Shown here piece after piece: positions 34,401 through 46,400 of a stretch of DNA of 64,000 nt. The DNA is from Sarcocystis neurona (taxonomy: Eukaryota; Apicomplexa; Conoidasida; Eucoccidiorida; Sarcocystidae), in the NCBI GenBank assembly GCA_000727475.1, contig KL647326.1, positions 186,001 to 250,000 of the forward strand. Direction: 5' to 3'. Both the position numbers and the translations under genes were made by a program. Each line of letters opens with the position of its first letter. Within the stretch, counting starts at the first letter, position 1. Under the pieces are notes generated by a model. That model was not told where the DNA came from and ran no database searches. It saw only the letters and a list, made by a program, of their open reading frames with translations.

Positions 34401-37400
34401 CTTCCAGCGCTGCGCATGCAAATATATCGACCTGCAGGCGTTGTGTGGTCCTCTGTTTATCCACCATATACGCCTCCCATCAAAAACTGATATAACACGT
34501 CGAAGAAGACGTGTGTGGATATATGCCTGTGTGTGTGTACGTGGGTGCGTATTTGTGTCTCCCCTCCTGCCCCGAAGTATATTTATATATATATTTATAT
34601 ATATTGTAGATATTTATATATATATATATATATATATGTCTGTGGGTGGGTGGATGCTGGTGTGTGTGTACGTGGCCGACGTGGGTTTCTACGAAGATGG
34701 AGACAACGTGCGCGTAGAGATACGGCGACACATCAGTAAGGAGGCTGCCCTCTTGATAGATGTGTGTCTGTTGCCACACATATACCTATCTATCTATCTA
34801 TATCTATATACATATATATATATATATATTATATATCTAATTATATCTATGTACACGTACATATATATACATCTTGCATCGACGCGGACGTTGCTGTTGC
34901 TTCTTCGTGTATACATATATATATATATATACAAATGCGGGTGCTGCAGGAGGTCTTTAGTTCTCTATCCCCACTGCCATATACACATATATATAGAGAG
35001 AGAAAGATACATTTACGTAAATACTGGTGTATGGAGAGTATCTGTTTTCTATGTTTGTCTGATGGGAAGAAGGCAAGGCCATTTCATTCCTGCACGCAGT
35101 CGAAACAGCAGCAGCAGCGTTGAAAGAAGCAGTGACAGGAACAACGGCACACATAAACCAGCAGCAGCAGCAATCGCAGCAGCAGCAGCAGGCGCAGCAG
35201 CAGTAGCGGCAGCAGTGCCCGTTTCGCCACCGCAGTCCAGCAGCAGCCTGTCGCGACACGGCGGGCAGCATGGAGAGGAGAAGACTTTACTTCTTTTCCT
35301 CTGGCTATTGAAAGGGTAGTGGCTCCGGCAGCAGCCAGCGGTATTTCCCAACGCATGCGGCAGTAAAATAATCTAGTCAGGCGTCTCGTCGCAGCGCCGG
35401 CTCGTCGTGTTGTCGCGACGACGTTGCCGTGGGGTGCGCAGGGTCGCTACCCGTATATCGACACATTGCATGCGCTTCGTTTCTGTCCTCTCCTTTTTTC
35501 CTTTTCTTTTCGGTCTTCCCCCTCTTCTATTTTGCTGCTGTTGACTGGCAGCTTCGTGCGGTCCTCTTTTGCTGTCTCCCGCTTTCCCCTTCTTCTGGTG
35601 GCACCCTCCTTCCGTCTCCGAGGCACGGCGTCTGCTGCCTCGTCTCCTGCCAGAAGAGGTCTGCTGACGTCTTCCCCACACCTCGGTGTTTCTCTGCAGT
35701 ACGCACCTCCTGCATGCACATATATGTGTATATATAAACGTATGTGTAGGAGAGGGCTGCGTGACCCGTCCCTGTGTCCAACGTGTCTGAGCACTACGTA
35801 CATACATACGTAGACGTCTTTATATGTATATACGCGGCTGGGTTGGTTCCTGCATGCAGATGTCTGCAGACGGGCGTCTCTATACACAACTGCGTTTTTA
35901 TTTGTGTAGCAAAGTCCACGGCTGCACAGCTCTCTCTTCGCATACCATACCCATATATATATATATATATGTAGGGAGTTCATACAGTCATACCCATATC
36001 AATATATATATATATATATATGTACCATATCCAAAGCAAAGTCCACGGCTGTACATTTCTCTCTTCACATATATCTCTGTAAGCAGGCCTACAACCATAT
36101 CCATATCTATCTATACACAGGGAGATATACAACCATACCCATATATATATATATATCTAGGGAGTTTATACAGTCATACCCATATCAATATATATATATA
36201 TATATGTCAAGGGAGTTCATACAGTCATACCCCACCTATATATATATGTATATATATGTATATATATATGTGTATGCATTCATACGTATGTAGGAGTATC
36301 TACAGATACGCTTCTATATGGATTATGGTAGGAAATGCCACAACTATGATGTACAACCATACCCATATACATACATATATATATAGATATATAGGAAAAT
36401 ATACAACCATACCTATATATATATGCGTTCATACGATATTCATAGGAATATCAACAGGTATGCCTTTCTATCTATCAACCTAGGAAACGCTGCAACTATA
36501 TATATATATGTATATATATATATATGCTTCACCGCAGTAGGCGATCCCTCGGGTACCGTTGCGGTGCATGTTACGTGACAGCGTGAGTAATATGAACCCG
36601 TGCCTATTCTTTTACATCTATATATATATATTTTCATACATATGTTTGTTGTATGGTAATGAAACATATATTTCATAATATGTGTATTATGAGTGGGAAG
36701 ACTTATATGGCAGTGAAGGGTCTACAGTGTAGTACGTGGGTATATATGAAGATATATATGTTATGAAACAGAGAGACGCACACAATTACATATATGTGTA
36801 AATTTTCTTCTGTCGCAGGCTACATATATGCTGCAGCTCTGTATATCGGCAACTACTCTATTACCCTACGTAGATATATCTACGAGTGTATGACTCTTGA
36901 CTTCCCTATATAGATACACATCCATATATATATATGTCCAGGTGTAGATTTTCTTACATGTGTATACATGTGTGTAGAGAGGAAGAAACAAATATGAATC
37001 GTTTAGACTTTCCTATCCAGGTCTGATTGTATATATATATGTATATATACACATACGTAGCTGTACATTTCCTGCTGTGTACACATATATATCTATGGCT
37101 GTAAGCTTCGTACGTTAACGTGAATGAATATATATATATATATGGGTAGATGTATATTTTCTCATATATATATATATATGCATATGTGTATATAGACGTA
37201 CGCAGCTGTAGATTTTCTTATATATATATGTATATATACGTATAGCTGTAGACTGTCGTACATGGATATGAATGTATAGATATATATATATATATAGATG
37301 TGTGTATCTATGGATTTCCTTTCATGTGTATATGTATATGGGTATAACTGTACACGTTTGTACATCAGAGTGAATGCATGTATATAGATATATACAACAT

Positions 37401-40400
37401 CTTTGTTAATTATTTCGTCCTCTCTTTGTGTGTCTGTCTTTTTCTGTGATATGAGAAAGGCGAACAATTCACCCAAACTACGTAGCGTCGCTGCTTGGCG
37501 GCCTCGGGGCACTGCAGCTGCAGCACCCCCGGCTGCTGCTGCTGTTGGAGTTGCTGCTGCAGCAGCAACTTGTCAAGCAGATGGAGCCTGTCGACGTCGT
37601 ACTCACCTGTACAGGTAGGACGCGCCAACTTTCTGCTTTAAGCCAACTTTACTTTCGACCTGTGCAGAGCCTCCTGACCTTTCTTTTCCTCTGCTTTTCT
37701 TCCGCGTCCTCTGCAGCAGCAACTCGAGCCAGTCGACGTTTTGCTCACCTCCTGTACAGGTAGTGTGGGGCTTTCCGCTTCGTATATTCTTCACCCTTTG
37801 CGTCTGCGAAGCCTTCTCGTCTTTTTTGTCTTTTTCTCTTCCGTTTCTCCTCTTCTTCCCTTTCTTTCGCCCTTTCTGCTTCTAAGGAAATGTGGTGTAC
37901 GTAGATCACGCGGACTACGGAGAGTGAGATGCCGGCGGATCCTGCCAACACTGCTACTGTTGATAAAAACGTGCTGTTGCTGCTGCAGTGAATCTTGGCG
38001 CACCTCTGGTCGCTGCATTTCTTCGGTGCTCTTTCAAGCTGCTTCTCTAGAGGCGACCCTGTTTTCTCACGCCTCCATATCTCATAATATACCTGTAATT
38101 ATGTACGTATCTATATATATGTGTGCACATATATGTGTATATATATGTGCATATATATATGTATATGCATGTATATTATATGTATATATATAAGTATATG
38201 TGTACTTTTTTCTTTCTCCGTCTCTATATGGAGATGTGTATATAGGTAAATATATGTGCCTAGAAGTCTCCGCGTACACGGGCGCATCTGTGTGTACGTG
38301 ATTATATATATATATATACATAGACACATACACGCTTAATGTATATCCCTGTATATAGATGTAAAATAACTGTATACATATACATATACATATATATATG
38401 CATATGTGTTTCTCTGTATAGGTAAGTATATGTGCGTGTGAGTCTCTGCATGCAGGGGCCCACCTTTACATTCGCGTATATATATGTATATATATGTATA
38501 TATATGTATACACCCACATATGTATATATATGTATACGTATGTCTGTCTCTGCCTATACGCCAAGATGTGTAGTAAGTGTTAATATCCGTGTGTAGGTCT
38601 CTGTGTACAGCTGCGCACCTGTACATTCGTACACACATGTATACATGTCTATATATGTATACATCCACATATGTATATCTATTTATCTATATATACATAC
38701 GCATATATATATATATATATATTTATTTCTGTCTCTTCGGCTGCACCAAGGTGTGAAGATAGGTGTATATATGTGTATGTGTGAGTCTCTCTATACACAT
38801 CCGCACCTATACATTCGCACACATATACATATATGCATACATATATAGAGAGAGATAGGTACGTTTGTGTATTTAGGTATATAAAGATTTATGTATACCT
38901 CTAGGAGACGTATACAGATTTACCTGTACGTGTGTCCCAGCATTTGTAAATACAAATATTTATCTATGCACACATATGCATACACATATACATATATGTA
39001 TATACATACACACAGATATTTCATATACATATATATATATATATAGTCTAGCTGCTAGTGTTTGCTGCTCCCGCGAGCTGGGCTTACCGTTGATGCTGCT
39101 GCAACACCCCCCCCCCTGCTGCTGCTGTTGCTCTTTCTCAAGGAAAGTGGGCGGACTTTCACTGTTTTTGCTGTCGACGCACTTTCCGGTGTTTTCCTGC
39201 CGCTGCGCTGCTGCTGCTGCTGCAGCGCTTCACCGGCTGAGAAGAGTGGACTCTCCCATTTTTTTTCTGCATTTGTCAACGTTTATCTGCCCGTTGCGCT
39301 GCGTTTTGCTGCTGCAGCACTTTCTCGGTTAAAAATAGACGTGTCCATGAGTCCTGCTGCAGTGCTGCTGCTGCTGCGAGGCGCTGCGTGTGTCTCTTCG
39401 AAGACTCTCCCGTCTCCCAGCCATCACGTCCTCAACCTCGCAGTGGTATGTTCGTCTCTTTCTAAATATAATAACGGGATCTTTGTCAATATTTCTGTCG
39501 CATAGATATTACCAGCTTACATAGCGAATACATATATATATATCTTTTTATGCATGCATACATACGTATAGAGAGAGAGTGGCGAGAAATAGAGACGAAG
39601 AGGTGCAGCAGAGCAGAGAACCACTTGACTTTCTTTGACATCTACCATACTTTATATATAGACACGTATATGTATGGATATACATTTATAGGTAGATATG
39701 CACCTATGTATAGACATAGAGATAGGTATATATATATATATGGATATATATAGGGATATGTGTAAGTAGGGATATGTATATATAGGGATATGTTATAGGG
39801 ATAGGTATATATGTGGAGATGCATACATATATATATATATATGTGTATATGTATACACAGGGATATGTATATGTAAGGATACATGTCTATAGGTATATAT
39901 GTACATATATTTCTGGCTATTCGCATATATATATATATATATATATGTGCACATGTATGAACATACGTATATATATGTATATATATACGGATATGTGTAC
40001 ATGCGTATAGGTATGGGTGTGTATGTATATTCATGTATTTATATGTGTCTACATCTATGGATATGTATGTCTTATAAATTAATATATATATATATATATA
40101 TATATGCATATACGTATATATAAATATGCATGTGAGCCCGCGTGCGTCCACATACATGCTTCTCAGTATCACACAGGTAGTGTGGAATTATGTGTGTGTA
40201 CGCATGCGTATATATGAAAGTGCGTACATATCTGTCTGTCTATCTATATAGACCTACCTATATATATATCTATCTATCTATATATATATATATCGGTACA
40301 ACTATACATCTGTCTGTATTGCGGTATATTATGAGTGTGCACATGGGAACAGGTATAACATGTATATATATACATATTTGTGTCTGCGTATGTACACATC

Positions 40401-43400
40401 CGTCTAACACACATATGTATATAGTAAATATATGTGGGGGCCTGCATGCAAATATATATATATATATATATAATATATATGACCCGCGCATGCACGTCCG
40501 CGTCCACGGAGACGAACAGACACACATGCATATATGTTCGGCTTTTAGAGAGAGAACTCCTTTTTGTGAGTGAGCGAGAAGTTTTTCTGCTCTGCGCGAC
40601 TCTCTTCGACGTGCTGCTGCGGGGGCTGCTGCAGGCTGCGGCGGCGATGGGCGCCTCGCGCATGCAGAACTTCTGGAGGGATATTAGCGGCGGCGTTGCA
40701 GCAGCGTGAGCCGAGCCGCAGCAAGTTGCTGCTCCACATTATGTCTCCGCGTGCGTCTCTGTAGCACTTCTCGTCTCGCCACGCGCGTTGCTGCTGTGTG
40801 TGCTGCGTCCTCGAGAGGAATGGCCACACTTTTTGCGCATGCATGTGCGTAGATAAATGACGTGCCTCTCTCTTCGTATGTCTCTGTTTTTGGTGTCTCT
40901 CTGTCACCCTGTCCACGCATGCATGTGTAGGTGCGTGTGTCTATCTGCTTTTCTCTGTAGACCCTCTATATATATATGAATGTATATATGTATTCTCTCT
41001 CCATACGTGTATATATATATATGTATGCACACACATAGCCGCATATCCACATATATATGTCTGCAACCCCTCTCTCTATATATATGTGTATATGTACATG
41101 TTTCTCTCTCTATACTTGTGTGCATATCTATGCATATATATCTGTCCCTATATGTATATATACGTGTATCCGTATGTACGTACGTCTGTGTACGTATATA
41201 TATATATATATACACCTACAGACATACGTGTCTCTCTGCCTCTCTATATAACGCCCCGTTTCACTAATACTGTGCTTTTCTTTCTTCGTGCTTGTGTCCA
41301 TCCGCATATCACCAATACACAGACACACTGCCGTCACATACCTGAATTTCTACGCATATCGGTGAACCTACTCACACACAAGTATGCCTTTCTTCACGTC
41401 TATATATGTCCCCTTATTGCCGTGGATCTCTACACAGAAATTTACAAGTGGGTGATCATCCTCTACATGAATATTATATATATATTATCCATACACGTGT
41501 GTACCAGTACCATCCCTCCATATATATATATATATGTATAAACGCTTGATTCTTTCAATACGTTATGGACGTGTATATTGACAATAAAAGATCCTACACA
41601 TGTATATATTATATATATGCAAGGTTTGCAAGGGGCAGGTGCACGTAGCAGTAGTGTCTGTGTGTGCGTATATTTGTATGAGTTTGTGTGGTCCCTTCTT
41701 ACTTTTCAGGTCTATCAGTAGCGCTGAGTAAATTTATATAAACATGTGTGGACAGGGAAATTTTTGGGGGTTTTTTTGCAGATTAAAGCATGCGTCTTCG
41801 CTAGAAATTAGCAACGCAGCGCTGGCGATCATCCGCGTCGCAGGCACGCCGTCTTGGCGCCTCCCCGTCATGCGCGTTGCTGCACGCGTAAGCGCCGCCG
41901 TCTCTCTCCCCCCTACAACGTCTCTCGCTAAATCAATATAACGAAAAAGAGGATAAAATTTTGTGCGTAACACAGTCGACTGCGTATCACATTCTCTCTC
42001 TGTAGTATATGGTCGAGCTACTTTTACATATATATACATATATGCAGGTGTATGGGAGATGATGAAGTTGCACGAGAATGACGTCGGGCACACGTGTGTG
42101 AAGACGAGCGGACTGAAGTTGTAGTTGTACGTGCTCACCTATATATATATATGTCTGTTTGTGTATGTACGTGTATATATATATATATATACGTATATAT
42201 ACGCGTACAAATGCATGCTTGTGTATATACGCATGTATGTGTGTGTTTAGACTAGTAGGTGGTATTATATGTATATTGACAATGAAGAGAGAGAGAGATA
42301 TGCGGCACCTTAGGACTGTTGGAAAGCGAACCCGACGCTGTTCACGGCGCAGCGACAGCTGCGTCGATAGATACGTAGATGACCTGCTGCTGCACTTCCC
42401 TAGGCAACTCCTTCTCAAAGTGCTGCTGGTGCTGCATCTCGTAGAGAGAGGCTTTGACTGCGACATATTTGTACGTTATTATCCTTGCCTCCTCTGGGTA
42501 CTGCAGCATGAGCAGGCTCAACGTTCGTTGGTGCTGCAGATGAGGAAGGCTGCTGCTGCTGCTCTGCTCTCTCACGAGGAAGTTGCTGTTGCACACGCAT
42601 AGAAAAAAGAGGACTCCTGCGCGTTGCAGGACGCCGCTGCTGCCGCAGAGGAGCAGAAGAGGAAGCTGCGGCTGTACGCCGAGGATCTGTGTTCCTACTG
42701 CGCACAAAGCTGCTGCTGTTGCTGGCGTGGAAGACGTTGCTGCTGCTACTGTAGGGGACCCTGCTGTTGTCACTTCTGCTAAAGAAGGTGCGACCGCTGC
42801 GTGCTGCATACGAGGCCACTGTTGGTGGAGCACCGGCAGAGAACTTTTGCCTTAACTCGAGATGGTGCTGCTGCTTCTGTTGCTGGAGCTGCTGCTGTAG
42901 TTCATCCTACTGTTGTTTATTCCGATTTGCTGCTGCGCGCGCCGCTGTCGACACGGTACGCCCCTCGCGCAATGCAGGTGCTGCTGCTGCTGTGCTGTGC
43001 TGCTGCTATGCTGTGCTGCTGCTGTGCTGGTGCTGCTGCCGTGCTTCTGCTGCCGTGCTTCTGCTGCCGTGCTTCTGCTGCCGTGCTGCTGCTGCTGTGC
43101 TGCTGCTGCTGTGCTGCTGCTGCTGTGCTGCTGCTGCTGTGCTGCTGCTGCTGTGCTGCTGCTGCTGCTGCTGGTTGCGACACGCCCAGAGCATGTTGGC
43201 TCGAGGCGCAGCAGACTGGTCGCCGCGTTCAGCGGCAAATATTCTCTTCGCTGTAGGCAAAGCGCATGCGGAAGCAGAAGGCCAGCAGACGCAGCAGCTG
43301 CAGGGGGAGGAAGAAGAGGAGGAGTTGCTGGACGACGGTGTGCCGCAGCAGCAGCAGCTTCGGTCAGCTACCGCCGCAGCAGGACGTCAAGACGCTTCAT

Positions 43401-46400
43401 GGATAACTCAGCTCACTTCTTCTATATGTGCGTATGCAGCAGCCGAGGTGCGCTCAGCGGTTCTCTGCGGCTGCTGCTGTGCGCTGCTGTTGCGCGCTCC
43501 TGCTTCGCGGTGCTGCTGCACGGGGTTGCTGCGGGCTGCTGCTGTGCGCTGCGTTGCTAATGTGTCGCTGTGTCGAGTTCACTTTTTGTGGATCATAGCG
43601 TGGAGCAGCAGCAGGCTTCTTGGGCTTCGCCGTGATAGCAGCACACAGAGCAGCAGCGAGGTGGTGTCACAGCAGCAGCGGCAGCAACACGGCATGGGAC
43701 GCAGCAGCAGAAGACGGGAGAAGGAATGGGGGAGGTGTGGGGCTGCTGCGTCATCAACTGCAGCAACAGCAGCCGCAATGAGGGGCTCCGCAGAGCAGGC
43801 AGCCGATTCTCTGCTTCTCTCTGCAGCAGCAAACTCCACTATGAATGACTACTACTCGAGGAAGAATATATTTGTGTATGGGGCACGTAGCAGTAATAGC
43901 GGAACGTCTTCGTGGGACGCTCGGCAGAGTCGCGCTACAGCTTCTTCCCCATGCTCTCTGCAAGTGGGAGAAAAGGACAACCACGCCTTCGCAGGCAGGG
44001 ATCTGCGCAGCGCAACAGAGTTATCTTCATCTGCCAGCAGCAGTGTACACAGCAGCAGCAAGTGGGGCCGCATCTTACTGCTTTACGCCAGGCTCTCGCC
44101 TGATCTCCCCCTGCGTATACAAGTACACACTATATATATGGACAGATAAATAGACAGATGTGGCAGCTGTATTCGCTTACATATATGTAGCCGCAGATGT
44201 GTATTAGTGGGTATATCTATCTATCTATATAAAGATATATATACATGCATGCTACATATGTGGAGGTATGCATGTACATTGACGGGCATATTGATATATC
44301 TATATACATATATATATGTTACGTATATTTGCTTACATATGTATGTGTACATATGTATGTTGGTGGGTAGATTGATCTGTAGGCATACGTACATATGTAT
44401 GCACGGGTCTATGTGCACATGCGTCTTTATTGGCGTTTTTTGCTCGTGGGAATGGACAGGGAAGCCTCTGAATAAACGTGCGATGCTCCATGTAAGCTTT
44501 CTCGCTCCAGGTGCTTTGCTCCTGCTGCTGCTTCTGCTGCTGCCAGATCTGCTGCTGCCGCTTCTGCTGCTGCTGCTATTTGTTCTTCGTCTACAATTCG
44601 TCTCGGTGTTTTTCTGCTCGAATTTTGGTGCTGTCTCTGCTGATACCTCTGCAGCCCGTGCAGTTGCCTCGGATTCTTCGTGTGTTGTTGCCGGCGGTGG
44701 TGTGGCTGCCTCGCTTGCTGTTGCTGCCGCTGCTGCTGCCGCCTTGTCTGCTGTTGCCGCTGCCTCACTTGCAGCTTACTACGTTGCTGATGTCGGTGCG
44801 GCTGCCGCTGTGTCTCCTGCTTTGACTTCTGCATGTATGTCGCTTCTGCTGCTGCTGCTCCCTGCAGATGCGGAGATTCAACGCGTTTGATATAGTTCGG
44901 CTGCTGCAAGGACTGGTGCTGCTGCAACACCGTGATGCCGCCGTGCTAGCTGCTGTGGGGCAGCAGCTGCGAGCAGCCGAAAGCAGCAGTGCGACGGCCG
45001 CTTCTGCTGGTGCTGCTTCTGCTGCTGTACTGGGCTTCCCTCTGCAAGCACAGCGCGCCATCGCCCGTGCCCTGTTAGAGGTGAGTCAGCACGACTTCGT
45101 GCTCTCGACGCTTTTCTCGTACCCGTGGATATTCATGTCTTCGTGATATGCATGCACACACGTGTCTACATAAATCTACAAGGTAAGCATGTAGATCTGT
45201 ACGTGTATGTATAGATGTATCGACGAGGTGACAGTGTGTATATACCACCTTCAAATATGCACGTATGGAGAGGTGGGCGTGTACACACGTACGCTGTAGC
45301 CTCGTATATTCCTTTCTATCTACATGTACGTATGAATATCTGTCTATCCATCTCTCTATATATATGTTCCTAAGAAGACATTACCCAGGCCCACGTATAC
45401 ATAAATAAATAATATTCAAGCACAGGTCTAGCCGCAAGTATCTCTACTCAAGAACATATACATACAGGTCTGCACCCTTACTTACATATATATGTATATG
45501 TGTGTATATATATATGTATCGGTTTACACATGTATATATATATATATATATGTATCGATATATATGTGTGTACACATAATAGTCTACTTTTGCGGATACG
45601 TCTTTCTGTGTGTCGATCCAAGAGGGCCTCGTCGACCCGCCCAGGTGTACGTACGCACAACTCCAGCAGCAGAAATCTCTGTCTCTGCTGCAAATACTAC
45701 ACCTAGACAGATCCTTACGAAATGAACGATTGCGTGCGCACCTGCGCGTATGAAACCCTTTTGGTGGTACGCGTGTGCGCTTGAGTTTTCCCTAGCAGAT
45801 ACTTGTACAAGTGCTGACAGGATGTGGTGAAGCTTGTTCCAGATAGGTTCCGTGAGACAATTTAAGTTCTTGTCTTTGGTGGACATTTACCCTCATTTTT
45901 TTGCCCGTGTATAAGTGTCGTTGAAGATATCCCTGGCTGCCCGGACCACTGGTCCGAAGCCGGCGGGCCTGCTGGGCCGAGTGGGTGGGCAGCGAAGGTG
46001 CTACTGTTGCTGCTGCAGTCGAGCCAGCAGTGGCAACGCTCCTCTACTTCTGTCTGCGGTATAGCCGAGCAAGAGGAGGAGCAGCAGAAGCAGCGGCCGT
46101 ACTACCAACAGTAGCAGCAACGCACGAGCCGTGGCACGGATGCAGCACTCGCAGGGCGCGCTCTTCGTAGGAGCAACAAGAGAGCAGCCCTCGCGCCGCC
46201 AACGCTAGCTCTAACAGACGGCGCATCTCTTCTCTCTCTACTGCTTTCCCGCAGCAGCAGCAGGTGGTGGCGAGCAGCAGCAGCAGCTGTTTTACAAGCG
46301 TGGCAATGCTGCTTTTTCTGATAGGAGCAGCAGCAATGCATCAGGGACAGCTGCCGCACCAGCGGCATCACACACCGCTCTTCTTTGATGCGTCGGAGTA

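Noticed and set aside
34190..34417. Acidic minus-strand ORF (DEEEEDGESSEETPEDAALH)
   Set aside because: Its Glu/Asp run is the antisense of a CTTCTT pyrimidine tract that ends in a strong plus-strand acceptor. The plus-strand exon chain at 34408-35202 has three agreeing phases. It remains possible, as its donor on the minus strand is good.
34048..35319. Continuous 423-codon plus-strand ORF
   Set aside because: Much of it is translated TATATA repeat (Ile/Tyr runs). Only the three short exon segments inside it look like protein.
44427..44930. Gln/Arg-rich minus-strand ORF
   Set aside because: It lies within an intron whose flanking plus-strand exons join in phase, and Q/R/E content is expected opposite a CTG- and pyrimidine-rich intron. 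The segment [20 protein letters not shown] is unusually protein-like, so transcript data could reverse this.
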